A DNA stretch of 64,000 bases, taken from NCBI GenBank assembly GCA_002716945.1, contig PBCF01000002.1:316776-380775 (forward strand). The letters are read 5' to 3'. The DNA comes from Gammaproteobacteria bacterium. Lineage in GTDB: Bacteria; Pseudomonadota; Gammaproteobacteria; GCA-002705445; GCA-002716945. Below the pieces are notes generated by a model. The model was not told where the DNA came from. It made no database searches and saw nothing but the letters and a program-made list of their open reading frames with translations. A program made the translations under genes and the position numbers. Positions 11,091 to 22,174 of the stretch are shown here, in pieces; the first letter of the stretch is position 1; each line of letters opens with the position of its first letter.

Positions 11091-11828
11091 ATGAGTAAAT
11101 TATCTGTAAATAAAATAATCAAAGAAACATTAGGTTATATATACTATAATTCATACAAAAGATATAAACGTCAATTTGGCAACAGATCTTTAATATATCA
11201 TGCATTTGGAAGTAAACTATCGCATGATACATACGGAATAAGTATAAATATAAATGATTTTAAAAATCATCTGATTTTTTTAAAAAATAACTATGATTTT
11301 TGTCATATAACTGATGTAAACAACTCAAATAAGCTAAAAATATCAATTACTATAGATGATGGTTATAAAGATACTTTATTGGCAGCAGAATATTTAAATT
11401 TATACAAAATACCTTTTACTTTATTTATAACAACAGATTTTATTGGTAAAAAGCATTATTTATCTAAAAACAATATACAAGAGCTTTGTAAGTTGGATAA
11501 CTGTATAATTGGCAGTCATGGCAAAACTCATGCAAAGTTTGGAATGATTTCAAAAGACAATATTTATAAAGAGCTACATGATAGTAAATTGGTTCTTGAA
11601 GATATTTGTGGTGTACAAATTTATGGATTAGCCTATCCACATGGTTCATATAATCATGAAACAATTAAAATAGCTAAAAAATTAGATTATCTATGGGCAG
11701 CTTCAAGTATTAAAGGTATCAATAATAAATATTCAAATAAATATCTTTTAAATAGATCTGAAGTCATTAGAACAGATAAGATAAAGGATCTTACAAAAAA
11801 AATAAATGGTTTTTATGATTATTATTAA
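11091..11828 (+). CDS. Polysaccharide deacetylase family protein
   Basis: 'ITIDDGYKDTLLAAEYLNLYKIPFTLFITTDFIG' NodB-like motif; 'GSHGKTHAKF'. Confidence 0.82.
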   Translation: MSKLSVNKIIKETLGYIYYNSYKRYKRQFGNRSLIYHAFGSKLSHDTYGISININDFKNHLIFLKNNYDFCHITDVNNSNKLKISITIDDGYKDTLLAAEYLNLYKIPFTLFITTDFIGKKHYLSKNNIQELCKLDNCIIGSHGKTHAKFGMISKDNIYKELHDSKLVLEDICGVQIYGLAYPHGSYNHETIKIAKKLDYLWAASSIKGINNKYSNKYLLNRSEVIRTDKIKDLTKKINGFYDYY

Positions 11829-11848
11829 TAAAATATTTAGAAAAATTA

Positions 11849-12901
11849 ATGACTAAAATTATATCAAAACAATATTTAAACAGAAAATTCTGGAAAAATA
11901 AAACAATTTTATTGACTGGTATTAACGGTTTTATTGGAGGAAATTTAGCTAAAATATTAATAGAATATGGTGCTAAAGTAATTGGATTAACAAATACAAA
12001 TAAAAAGAATAAATTTTTAGAATATGAAAAAATATATTCAAAATTAAAAATATATAATGTTGATATAAAGAATTATTCAAAAATTGATAATATTTTAAAA
12101 AAAAATACTATTGATATATGTTTTCATTTAGCTGCACAGGTTGACGTAAATGTTGCTAAAAATAATCCATTTCAGACTTTTGAAACTAATATTAGGGGTA
12201 CTTATAATTTATTAGAAATATTGAGACATCATAAGAGTATTAAATCAATAATAGTTGCTTCATCAGATAAGGCTTATGGTGATTATAATATCAAAGATTT
12301 ACCATATACAGAAAATCATGATTTAAGACCTTCTTTTCCATACGATGTGTCTAAGGCTTCTGCAGATATGATAGCCAAATCATATTCAACAAATATTTTT
12401 AATCTTCCAATAATTATTACAAGATTTGCTAATATTTATGGCCCAGGACAATTGAATTTTACTGCTTTAATCCCCGATGTTATTTTAAATATATTAGGAT
12501 ATAGAAATTTTATTCCAAGAAGTAATGGGTTACATACACGAGATTTTTTATACGTCGATGATGTTGCATATTTATATATGTGCTTAGCATATAATTTATT
12601 TAAAGATAAGAGACTATCAGGGGAGATATTTAATGCTGGAACTGATAAAGCATACAAGATTAAAGATATAATTTTTAAATTATGTAAAATTTCTAACAAT
12701 AGCGCATTGATGAATAAAATAAAAAAAGATTTTATGAATAAGAAACCATCTGGTGAAATACTTCATCAATCTATGTCATATAAAAAATTAAATAATTATT
12801 TTGACTGGAAACCTACATTTAGTATGGATGACGGTATCTTTACTACAATCAAATGGTATAAAGAATTTCTCAAGAAATATAGTTATAAGAATTTTTTATG
12901 A
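11849..12901 (+). CDS. NAD-dependent epimerase/dehydratase, CDP-glucose 4,6-dehydratase-like
   Basis: 'LLTGINGFIGGNLAKIL', 'SSDKAYGD', 'YDVSKASADMIAKSY'. Confidence 0.75.
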   Translation: MTKIISKQYLNRKFWKNKTILLTGINGFIGGNLAKILIEYGAKVIGLTNTNKKNKFLEYEKIYSKLKIYNVDIKNYSKIDNILKKNTIDICFHLAAQVDVNVAKNNPFQTFETNIRGTYNLLEILRHHKSIKSIIVASSDKAYGDYNIKDLPYTENHDLRPSFPYDVSKASADMIAKSYSTNIFNLPIIITRFANIYGPGQLNFTALIPDVILNILGYRNFIPRSNGLHTRDFLYVDDVAYLYMCLAYNLFKDKRLSGEIFNAGTDKAYKIKDIIFKLCKISNNSALMNKIKKDFMNKKPSGEILHQSMSYKKLNNYFDWKPTFSMDDGIFTTIKWYKEFLKKYSYKNFL

Positions 12902-14052
12902 AAAATAAAATGAAAATTATGATATTAGGTGCGGATGGTTATCTTGGATGGCCAATGGCAATAGATTTATGCTTTAAACAGTATAATTTAATTCTTATTG
13001 ATAATTATATAAAACGTAAATTGCAAAAGAAATACAAAAGATTACCATTAGATAATATCTCTAAAATAGAAAGTAAATTAAAAATACTTAAGAAAATTAA
13101 CAAAAATATTGATTTTTATAATATAGATTGTACTAATTTTGATGCTTTATCTAAAATATTTAAAAAAACTAAACCAGACGCTGTAATACATTTTGCAGAA
13201 TTACCTTCAGCTCCTTATTCTATGTTTGGTTCGAATGAGTCTTGGAAAACTTTACAAAACAATCTTCAAAGTACATTTAATTTGGCTTGGTGTGTTAAAA
13301 CATATAATTCAAATTGTCATATTATAAAACTTGGAACAATGGGCGAATATGGTACACCAAATATTGATATTGAAGAAGGGTGGATTGATATAAATCATAA
13401 AAAAAGAAATCAAAAATTTTTATATCCAAGACAAGGAAGTAGTTTATATCATACATCTAAAATTATGGATACTGACTTATTATGGTTTTATGTAAGACTT
13501 TATAATTTACGTGTAACAGATCTGATGCAGGGACCTGTTTATGGTATAAATACACATAACGAATTAGATACATCCTTATATCCTATGTTTACTTATGATG
13601 ATATGTTTGGAACAATAATAAATCGTTTTATAGTTCAGGCAGTTGCTGGAATACCTTTAACTATATATGGATCAGGACATCAAATTAGAGGCTACATTAA
13701 TATAAAAGATACTATTAAATGTATTAATTTAGCTATCAAGAATCAGCCAAGAAGAGGAGACTTGAAAATATTTAATCAGTTTACTGAACAATTCAATGTT
13801 AAAGATTTAGCTAATAAAATATCAAAATCACTCAAACTTCTTGATATAAAAACAAAAATACAAAAAATAAATAATCCAAGAATTGAAAAAGAAAAGCACT
13901 ATTATAATGCTAAAAACTCTGGTATGAAAAAATTAGGATTAAAACCAACATTATTAACAGATAAAATTATAATAGAGATTGCCAAATATGTAATAAGTAA
14001 TAAGGATAAAATTAATAAATCTATTATACTTCCTAGAAGTAATTGGAAATGA
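12898..14052 (+). CDS. SqdB-like NAD-dependent epimerase (UDP-sulfoquinovose synthase family)
   Basis: 'LGADGYLGWPMAIDL', 'GTMGEYGTPNIDIEEGWI', 'YHTSKIMDTDLLWF', 'TDLMQGPVYG' match the SqdB/SQD1 pattern. Confidence 0.8.
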   Translation: MKNKMKIMILGADGYLGWPMAIDLCFKQYNLILIDNYIKRKLQKKYKRLPLDNISKIESKLKILKKINKNIDFYNIDCTNFDALSKIFKKTKPDAVIHFAELPSAPYSMFGSNESWKTLQNNLQSTFNLAWCVKTYNSNCHIIKLGTMGEYGTPNIDIEEGWIDINHKKRNQKFLYPRQGSSLYHTSKIMDTDLLWFYVRLYNLRVTDLMQGPVYGINTHNELDTSLYPMFTYDDMFGTIINRFIVQAVAGIPLTIYGSGHQIRGYINIKDTIKCINLAIKNQPRRGDLKIFNQFTEQFNVKDLANKISKSLKLLDIKTKIQKINNPRIEKEKHYYNAKNSGMKKLGLKPTLLTDKIIIEIAKYVISNKDKINKSIILPRSNWK

Positions 14053-15032
14053 AAATATTAATAACAGGTGGATTAGGATTTGTTGGAAGTAATTTAGTAG
14101 AATATCTATTAAAGTATAAAAATATAAAGAAAATTATCATAGTTGATAACTTCTCATCTTCGTCAATTCAATATATAGAAAAATTTACTAAATATAAATT
14201 CTTTAAATCATATAATCATTACAAAAAATCTATATCTAAAGTAGAAATTATTAAAGCAAATATAAATAATTTTAATATAGCTAAAAAAATTACAAAAAAC
14301 ATTGACTGTATAATTCATCTAGCAGCAGAATCTGGTATAGACAAATCTATTACAGATCCATTAAATGCTTTTAATGTTAATGTTGTTGGTACATTTAATT
14401 ACCTTGAAGCAGCTAGAATAAATAAAGTTAAACAATTTATTTTGGCTTCTAGTGGAGCAGTATTTGGTAATCAAAAACCACCATTTAAAGAAATATATGA
14501 AAGAAATCCAATATCACCATATGGGTCAAGCAAACTAACAGCTGAAACTTTTTGTCAAACATATGGTATGACGTTTAAAATACAAACAACAATTCTTAGA
14601 TTTAGCAATGCTTATGGAAAATATTCTAAACATAAAAATAGTGTAATAGCTAAATTTATTAATAATATTATAAATAGTAAACAGATTGTAATAAACGGCA
14701 ATGGCAAGATAACAAGAGATTATATATATGTTGAAGATATTTGTTCAGCTATTTATAAATGTTTACAAAATAAGAAAAAATCTACTATTTACCATGTATC
14801 AACAAATAAAGAAACGTCATTAAATGATTTAATAAAAAAAATAGAGCATACATTTAATATAATATTAAATTCCCCGTTACAGATTAAAAAAAAATATGGA
14901 AAAAATCGTTTGGGTGATATGAAAAGTAATTCTCAGTCAAATAATAAAATTAAAAAAGAAATGAACTGGAGTCCTAAAACTAACCTTAATCAAGGTTTAC
15001 TAAAGACCTTAGAATGGTTTATATTAAATTAA
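14043..15032 (+). CDS. NAD-dependent sugar-nucleotide epimerase (GalE/WbpP-like)
   Basis: 'ITGGLGFVGSNLVEYLL', 'HLAAESGIDKSI', 'YGSSKLTAE'. Confidence 0.8.
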   Translation: MEMKILITGGLGFVGSNLVEYLLKYKNIKKIIIVDNFSSSSIQYIEKFTKYKFFKSYNHYKKSISKVEIIKANINNFNIAKKITKNIDCIIHLAAESGIDKSITDPLNAFNVNVVGTFNYLEAARINKVKQFILASSGAVFGNQKPPFKEIYERNPISPYGSSKLTAETFCQTYGMTFKIQTTILRFSNAYGKYSKHKNSVIAKFINNIINSKQIVINGNGKITRDYIYVEDICSAIYKCLQNKKKSTIYHVSTNKETSLNDLIKKIEHTFNIILNSPLQIKKKYGKNRLGDMKSNSQSNNKIKKEMNWSPKTNLNQGLLKTLEWFILN

Positions 15033-15041
15033 TAAAATTCA

Positions 15042-16166
15042 TTGAATAATAAAAATAAAACAATCACATTAGTATCAAATAATTACTGGACATTATATAA
15101 ATTTAGATATGATGTAATAGAAATGTTTGTAAAAAAAGGATATAAAGTTAATCTTATTGCCCACAAGGATAAGTATCATCTGAATTTTGATTCAGAAAGA
15201 ATAAATAAATATTTCATACCAGTAGAAGTAAGAAGCACAAATATATTAACTGAGCTAAAAACTTTTATATCTTTATATAATATTTATAAAGATCTTAAAA
15301 CTGATATTATTATACATTTTACTATTAAACCTAATATTTATGGTTCTATCCTGGCACGTTATTTTAAGATAAAATCTATTTCATTTATAACAGGTGTTGG
15401 CTATATCTTTACTTCTAAAAAATATTTCTTAAGAAAAATTATTGCTTTATTATATAGATATTCACTCAAAAATAACTATGAAGTATGGTTTACAAATAAT
15501 AGTGATAAAATGCTTTTTTTAAAAAATAAGATAATAGATAAATCTCAAAAAACTGATATAGTCCCAGGAGCAGGTATTAATTTTTGTGATACTTTAAATA
15601 AGAACATTAAAAAGGATAAAAGTAATAAAATTAAATTTTTAATGATATCAAGAGTAGTCAAGGATAAAGGTGTTCTAGAATTTATTAAGACTGCACAACA
15701 TTTTAAATCACAAGCAAAGTTGGAGTTTACTCTTATTGGATCATACAATAAAGATATAACTGGAAGTATTGATCATAATATTTTACAAGAAGCAATAAAT
15801 AATAAAACTATAACTTATTATGATTATCAAGATAATATTTTAGAATATATAGAACAATCAACATGTATTGTTCAACCATCTTATCGTGAAGGAATATCAA
15901 CAATACTTCTTGAATCTGCTTCATTAAAAAAACCTATTATAACAACAGATGTCCCTGGATGTATTGATGTTATTCCTGATAATAACTATGGAATAATATG
16001 TAAATCAAAAGATTATAAGTCATTAATATTAGCAATTGAAAAATTTTTAACTTTAACTACAGATCAAATAGATTCTATGGTTAATAATACATATAAATAT
16101 GTAAAATCAAACTTTAATAGAAAAGATATACTAAAAAAATATGAATATATTATTAGCAATTGTTAG
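15042..16166 (+). CDS. Glycosyltransferase family 4-like
   Basis: TTG start; 'FLMISRVVKDKGVLEFI', 'VQPSYREGISTILLESASLKKPIITTDVPGC'. Confidence 0.85.
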   Translation: MNNKNKTITLVSNNYWTLYKFRYDVIEMFVKKGYKVNLIAHKDKYHLNFDSERINKYFIPVEVRSTNILTELKTFISLYNIYKDLKTDIIIHFTIKPNIYGSILARYFKIKSISFITGVGYIFTSKKYFLRKIIALLYRYSLKNNYEVWFTNNSDKMLFLKNKIIDKSQKTDIVPGAGINFCDTLNKNIKKDKSNKIKFLMISRVVKDKGVLEFIKTAQHFKSQAKLEFTLIGSYNKDITGSIDHNILQEAINNKTITYYDYQDNILEYIEQSTCIVQPSYREGISTILLESASLKKPIITTDVPGCIDVIPDNNYGIICKSKDYKSLILAIEKFLTLTTDQIDSMVNNTYKYVKSNFNRKDILKKYEYIISNC

Positions 16167-17199
16167 CTCATTTATACTTACATTGATTGTCAGTTATATT
16201 TTAATTAAAAAACCAATAGCTATTTCTCAACCAACATCACGTGGATTACATGATAATGAAATATCAACATCTGGTGGCATTGCAATATTTTTTGGTTATA
16301 TTTCTGCTGCTATATTAATAATTAATGAAATCAATATTTATAATATTTTGTTACTCTTAATACCATTTTTTGTAGTATTACTTGGATTTTTAGATGATAG
16401 ATATTCTATAACAAACACAATTAGATTTTTATTTCAAATATTATTAAGTACATTAATTGTTGTTATAAATACTATAGTACTTTTAAATAGTACAGACTTA
16501 TCAAACTTATGGATTTATATATTATTTTCAATAATATTTTTTGTTTATTTTATAAATATATATAACTTTATGGATGGAATTGATTTAATTGCGACAATAC
16601 AAGGATTATTTATCCTTGTTGGAATACTCTCATATTATGTATTGATGGCAAATTATTGGAATATTTGGATATTAATTTTAATTCCGGCTCTAATTGCTTT
16701 TATAATATTTAATTATTCTCCAGCAAAATTATTTTTAGGAAGTTCAGGTAGTTATTTAATTGCATTACTAGTTGGCCAAGAAATATATATTATGAGTACT
16801 TCTTATTTACTTGTTGGAATCTCATCAAATACGAATGACATTTGGGCAGCACATCTAATTTTCATATTAATACTAGCAACAATATTTTTAGCAGATTCAA
16901 CATATACAATTATTGTGAGATTTATAAAAAAACTTATGGATAATACCAGTACATTATTTGAATGCATCCTATATATAACAACACCCCATAGAACTCATAA
17001 TTATCAAAAACTAGCATTACTATATGGAAGTCATAAAAAAGTAAATTTATATCTATTTTTCTATAATATTTTATGGTGTTTACCGCTAGCAGTAATTTGT
17101 ATACAGATACAAGAATATAAATATTTATGTTTGTTATTTAGTTACATACCATACTTATTTTGGTGTTATATAAATAGAGCTGGAATAGAAGATAAATAA
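16141..17199 (+). CDS. Undecaprenyl-phosphate sugar-1-phosphate transferase (WecA/WbpL, MraY superfamily)
   Basis: Multi-TM; 'GFLDDRYSI', 'YNFMDGIDLIA', 'LFLGSSGSYLIALLVG', 'TPHRTHNYQKL'. Confidence 0.88.
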   Translation: MNILLAIVSSFILTLIVSYILIKKPIAISQPTSRGLHDNEISTSGGIAIFFGYISAAILIINEINIYNILLLLIPFFVVLLGFLDDRYSITNTIRFLFQILLSTLIVVINTIVLLNSTDLSNLWIYILFSIIFFVYFINIYNFMDGIDLIATIQGLFILVGILSYYVLMANYWNIWILILIPALIAFIIFNYSPAKLFLGSSGSYLIALLVGQEIYIMSTSYLLVGISSNTNDIWAAHLIFILILATIFLADSTYTIIVRFIKKLMDNTSTLFECILYITTPHRTHNYQKLALLYGSHKKVNLYLFFYNILWCLPLAVICIQIQEYKYLCLLFSYIPYLFWCYINRAGIEDK

Positions 17200-17200
17200 A

Positions 17201-18160
17201 ATGGATAAGGAAATATTATGTTTTTTAAAATATAACCTCATACAAGGAAATATATTCAATACATTAAAGTTTTATAGCATAAAATTCATAAAAAAAATTA
17301 GAAAAATAAGTAGAATTAAAAATTATCCATCACGCTATAAATATTTATTAAAAGAAGATCTGATAAATATAAAAGATAATAATAAAGTTACTCAAATAAT
17401 ACATGATTCATTTGTTAATGTTGATATAAAACTAGCATCTCGAGCTTTTAATATTAAAACTGTTTCTGATATACATAAAAAGTTTAACGATCCAGAAGAT
17501 TTTGAATCATTACATCGTTTTATGTGGTTAAGAACATTAGATATTGACAAATTAAATATAAATAAAATAAATCAAATAGAAAAAATAATTATATATTGGT
17601 GCCAGGTTAATAATCAGTTAAAGAGTAATTCGTTATTAATATGGCATCCATATACAATATCTGAAAGAATTATAAATATTTTATATTATTATTCTAAAAT
17701 AAAAAAAAATATTCCTTTAACTGTTCGTAATAATATACATGCTTCAACTAATCTTCTTATAAAAAACCTAGAATTTTATGAAATAGGGTATGGTAATCAT
17801 CTTATAAATAACATTAGATCGATATTAACGTATTCATTATATTTTGATAACAAACAATTGCAGGATATATTTACAACCATGTTTGAGGAATATCTAGATA
17901 ATTTTTTAGTAGATGGTTTTTCTAAAGATTATTCCTCTCATTATCAATTATTATTATGTTATTGGTTATTTGATTTAAAACAATTTCTAAAAATATATAA
18001 GAATAATTCTATACTGGAAATAATTGATAATTATTATGATTTAATTAAATCTAGAGCATTGTTCTTTTATAATAAAAAAAATAATTATTTTACTTTCTTT
18101 GGTGATATTTCACCTGATTATTCAGCCAAATTTTTATTAGAAAATATTACCTCTCAATAG
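17201..18160 (+). pseudogene. N-terminal part of split heparinase II/III-like protein
   Basis: 'IWHPYTISERIINILYY', 'GNHLINNIRSILTYSLYF' resemble the heparinase II/III alpha domain; protein stops where the C-terminal domain begins in another frame. Confidence 0.65.
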
Positions 18161-18164
18161 TTTT

Positions 18165-18839
18165 ATGTGGGAAAAAACAAACTTTAATAAATGGTCGTTG
18201 ATTATGAGATCTTCTGATAAATTTTCATATCTTCCTAATCACGAACATCATGATTTGTTGCATTTTGTATTATTTTATAATGAGTTACCAGTTTTGGTAG
18301 ATTCAGGAAGGGCAAGTTATAACCCTATTGATGTACATGCAAAATCATATTTACCAGAATATCATAACAGCATCAGAATTGATGGATTAGGGTATATACC
18401 TGATAGTAAACACTTATATCCAAATAATTATAATTATCAAGATAGTAACATAATTACAAAAGTTGAAAATAAAACATTAGAAATTTTAATCAGAACACAA
18501 GGTTTTAATAGAATTGATAATAAAATTAACTTTACAAGAAGAATTCTTGTGAATCAAAATAAGATTGAAATAATTGATTCATCTCAATCATTAAAGTCAC
18601 ATGTGATAGATAATTATTTTCATTTTCATCCTCAAGTTAAAATAAATAAAGATAAAAATAATTATAGTTTTAAAATTAATAATAAATATTTCATATTTTC
18701 ACCAGTAAATAAAAATAAAGATAAAGATATTTCATATTTTTCAAATGAATATGGTCATATTGAAGAAAAGTTTGTGATCCATAATACTCATACCATCAGT
18801 AAAGATAATGAAATTAGACATAATTTGGAAATAAGTTAA
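18165..18839 (+). pseudogene. C-terminal part of split heparinase II/III-like protein
   Basis: 'HEHHDLLHFVLFYNELPVLVDSGRASYNP...YHNSIRIDG' typical heparinase II/III C-terminal domain; starts 4 nt after the upstream stop, +1 frame. Confidence 0.7.
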
Positions 18840-20686
18840 TGTGTGGTATTTGCGGTTATATAAGTTTAAAAGATAATCATAATTTAGATAATCATGCAAT
18901 AAATAATATGGTTAATACTATGCATCATCGTGGTCCCGATGAAGACGGGTATTATAAAAATAATTATGTTAATTTTGGAATGAGAAGATTAATTATTATA
19001 GATAAAGAAAATGGATCTCAACCAATTATCTCAAAAAATAATGAAACAGTAATAATTATGAATGGAGAAATATTTAACTACAAAGAACTTAGAAATATGT
19101 TAATTACTAATCATAATTCAAAATTCAGAACAAACTCAGATACAGAAGTATTATTGGAAATGTATAAAAATTATGGGACACAAGCAATTAAATATTTAGA
19201 TGGTATGTTTTCATTTGCAATATATGATAGTAAAAAAGATTTAATATGGATTGCTAGAGATAGATTTGGTATAAAACCACTTTATTATTATTATGATGAT
19301 AAACAATTAATATTCGGATCTACTATAGATTCAATCATTGAATCTAAAAAAATTAAAGCTAAAATAAATAATACTTCTGTACAATTATATCTATTACTAT
19401 CATATGTACCATCACCTTTATCAATATATAATAATATTTATAAATTATTACCTGGTCATGAAATTTTTATAAAAAATAAGAAAATAAAAATACAAAAATA
19501 TTGGGATATAAATGAATATATTGATATTAAAAAAGATACAGATGTTAATAATAAATTTGAAAACTTACTTAATTCGTCTGTATTAAAACACTCAGTATCC
19601 GATCAACCTGTAGGTACATTTCTAAGTGGCGGGCTTGATAGTTCAGTAATAACTAAAAAATACAAATCTCTTAATCACAATAATTTTAATTCATACACTG
19701 CTGATTTTGATAATAAAAAACATGATGATTCTGTATTTGCAAAAATAGTTGCCAATAAACTAGACATAAAACATCATAATTATAAAATTAACAGCAATGA
19801 TTTTTTACCTATAATAGATGAATTAATGGAATACATTGATGAGCCGGTATACGATTCAGCCATGGTTCCTTCATATATACTATCAAAACAAGCTAAGGAC
19901 GATAATTTAAAAGTTCTATTAGCTGGAAATGGAGCTGATGAAATATTAGGCGGCTATAAAAGACATTATAATCAGTTTCCTGATTTTTTAAAAGGTTCGT
20001 GTTCATCAATCAGTGAAGACGTACTAAACTATTTATCTAAAATGAAATTATTAAGTTTTCATAAACTATTACAATTGAAATATAAATTTATTGGTTATGC
20101 CATTACATTTTCTGGAATTAATTTAGAAAGTTATAAAATATTAACAAAAAATTGTAATTTTTATACTTTAGAAAAGCAACTATCTAATTATTTTAGTAAT
20201 AATGATAATAAAAATATTTCTAATTTAAAAAAATTAATGATTAGAGATTTGAAAACATATTTAGTAGATAATGGATTAAGTATACTTGATAAAACTACAA
20301 TGGCCACATCAATAGAAGGAAGAGTACCATATTTGGACCATAAATTAGTAGAGTATCTAATTTCTTTAGATGATAGTGTTTATTTAAGTAATAATTATAA
20401 AAACTCCAAATCATTGCTTAGGAATTTAGCAAAAAAGAATAATTTAAAAGAAATCACTCAACGAAATAAAATTGGATTTAATCACCCATTAAACGGAGTA
20501 ATAGATAATAATCATAATCTTAATAAGATAAAAAAAACTATATTAAGTGCAAAGCATATACTTAATGAATTTATTAACTACGATCAAATAAATATTATTT
20601 TAGATAATTATAAAAAAGAAAATAATGAGAATATTATGAATTTATATATCTTAGCAACTTGGGTTAATAATAAATGTTATCAATAA
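18839..20686 (+). CDS. asnB: Asparagine synthase (glutamine-hydrolysing) family protein
   Basis: 'MCGICGYIS' Cys2 glutaminase N-terminus; 'HHRGPDEDG'; 'GTFLSGGLDSS' PP-loop. Confidence 0.92.
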   Translation: MCGICGYISLKDNHNLDNHAINNMVNTMHHRGPDEDGYYKNNYVNFGMRRLIIIDKENGSQPIISKNNETVIIMNGEIFNYKELRNMLITNHNSKFRTNSDTEVLLEMYKNYGTQAIKYLDGMFSFAIYDSKKDLIWIARDRFGIKPLYYYYDDKQLIFGSTIDSIIESKKIKAKINNTSVQLYLLLSYVPSPLSIYNNIYKLLPGHEIFIKNKKIKIQKYWDINEYIDIKKDTDVNNKFENLLNSSVLKHSVSDQPVGTFLSGGLDSSVITKKYKSLNHNNFNSYTADFDNKKHDDSVFAKIVANKLDIKHHNYKINSNDFLPIIDELMEYIDEPVYDSAMVPSYILSKQAKDDNLKVLLAGNGADEILGGYKRHYNQFPDFLKGSCSSISEDVLNYLSKMKLLSFHKLLQLKYKFIGYAITFSGINLESYKILTKNCNFYTLEKQLSNYFSNNDNKNISNLKKLMIRDLKTYLVDNGLSILDKTTMATSIEGRVPYLDHKLVEYLISLDDSVYLSNNYKNSKSLLRNLAKKNNLKEITQRNKIGFNHPLNGVIDNNHNLNKIKKTILSAKHILNEFINYDQINIILDNYKKENNENIMNLYILATWVNNKCYQ

Positions 20687-21486
20687 TATGCCCATGTTAT
20701 AATTCAGAAACTCATATAGTAAGATTGAGTGACTCATTATTATCACAAATAGAAACTACAAAGCCATATGAAATAATTTTTATTGATGACGGATCAAGTG
20801 ATAGAACATTAGAATTATTACATTCCCATTCAATATTATTTAAAAATAAAAATATTGACATAAAAATAATAACTCAATCACATAAAGGGCCTGGATCTGC
20901 AAGAAATTTAGGAATAAAAAATTCAAAATATGAATATATTGCATTTATAGATTCAGATGATATTTGGTATAAAAATAAAATCAATGAAACAATTAATATA
21001 ATTACAAAATATGGTAATGAATATAATACCTTTGTCCATGATGAAATATATAAAAAATCAAATGGAGAATCACTAAAAATTACAAGCGGCATTCTCATAT
21101 CACAGAATGTGAGTGAATCTTTATATAAAAGAAATTGTCTCTCTACTTCGGCAACTATAATTTCTAAAAAGATATTAGTTGATACAGGAGGTTTTGATGA
21201 ATCATTAATGTCTAGTCAAGATTATGATCTATGGTTAAAAATATCATCAAAAATGAAACTTTATAAAATTAATAAAGTATTAGGAGAATATATTGAGTCT
21301 GAAAATAGTATTACATCTAAATATTATTTATATAGATGTTTTGATCAATTAAAAATTGCAATTAGATATAAGAATTTTGTAAATTTTCATATTTTTTTAA
21401 TAAAAGTATTAAAAATTATATTTAGTAAACAATGGATTTATGGTTTATCAAATATTTTTACAAATAAAAAAGGACATAATTATTAA
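20674..21486 (+). CDS. Glycosyltransferase family 2
   Basis: 'SIICPCYNSETHIVRL', 'IIFIDDGSSDRT', 'AFIDSDDIWY'. Confidence 0.88.
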   Translation: MLSIICPCYNSETHIVRLSDSLLSQIETTKPYEIIFIDDGSSDRTLELLHSHSILFKNKNIDIKIITQSHKGPGSARNLGIKNSKYEYIAFIDSDDIWYKNKINETINIITKYGNEYNTFVHDEIYKKSNGESLKITSGILISQNVSESLYKRNCLSTSATIISKKILVDTGGFDESLMSSQDYDLWLKISSKMKLYKINKVLGEYIESENSITSKYYLYRCFDQLKIAIRYKNFVNFHIFLIKVLKIIFSKQWIYGLSNIFTNKKGHNY

Positions 21487-22174
21487 TAATTTAATAATTT
21501 TTATTTTAGTAGGAGGTTTTGGTACAAGACTTAAGACTGTTGTGTCTAATATTCCAAAACCAATGGCTCCAATCAATAACAAACCATTTCTAGATTATAA
21601 AATTGATCATTTTAGAAATTATTTTCCAAACAATCAAATAATTCTTTTGACTTATTATTTATCTAATTATATTGAAAATTATTACAAAGACTATATAGAT
21701 ATAGTGTGCATTAAAGAAGATGAACCATTAGGCACAGGTGGAGCATTAAAAAATGCAATACAAACATTAGATCTAAAAAATAATCAGCCTATAATTCTTA
21801 CGAATGGAGATACATACATTAAACCAAACTATCAAGACTTTATTAATTATAATGGAGATATACGCATTATGTGTAGCTACAAAGAAAATATTGATCGTTA
21901 TGGCACTGTTGGTATTAATAATAATATTATTGAAAAATTTTCTACTAAATCAAAATCTAATAATTCATATATAAACACAGGATGTTATTTTTTTAAAAAA
22001 TTATCATTTATTAAAAGTATAAATAAGAAGAAATTTGCTATTGAAGATGAATTTGAAAAAATGATAAAAAAAGAAGAACTTGGAGCATATGTATATGATG
22101 ATATATTTATAGATATTGGTATTCCTGAGGATTATAAATTATTACAAAGAGAGATTAATGAATATGAAAAATAA
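21440..22174 (+). CDS. Sugar nucleotidyltransferase (HddC-like); true start may be internal
   Basis: 'ILVGGFGTRLKTVVSNIPKPMAPINNKPFLDY', 'EPLGTGGALKNA'. Confidence 0.85.
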   Translation: MVYQIFLQIKKDIIINNLIIFILVGGFGTRLKTVVSNIPKPMAPINNKPFLDYKIDHFRNYFPNNQIILLTYYLSNYIENYYKDYIDIVCIKEDEPLGTGGALKNAIQTLDLKNNQPIILTNGDTYIKPNYQDFINYNGDIRIMCSYKENIDRYGTVGINNNIIEKFSTKSKSNNSYINTGCYFFKKLSFIKSINKKKFAIEDEFEKMIKKEELGAYVYDDIFIDIGIPEDYKLLQREINEYEK

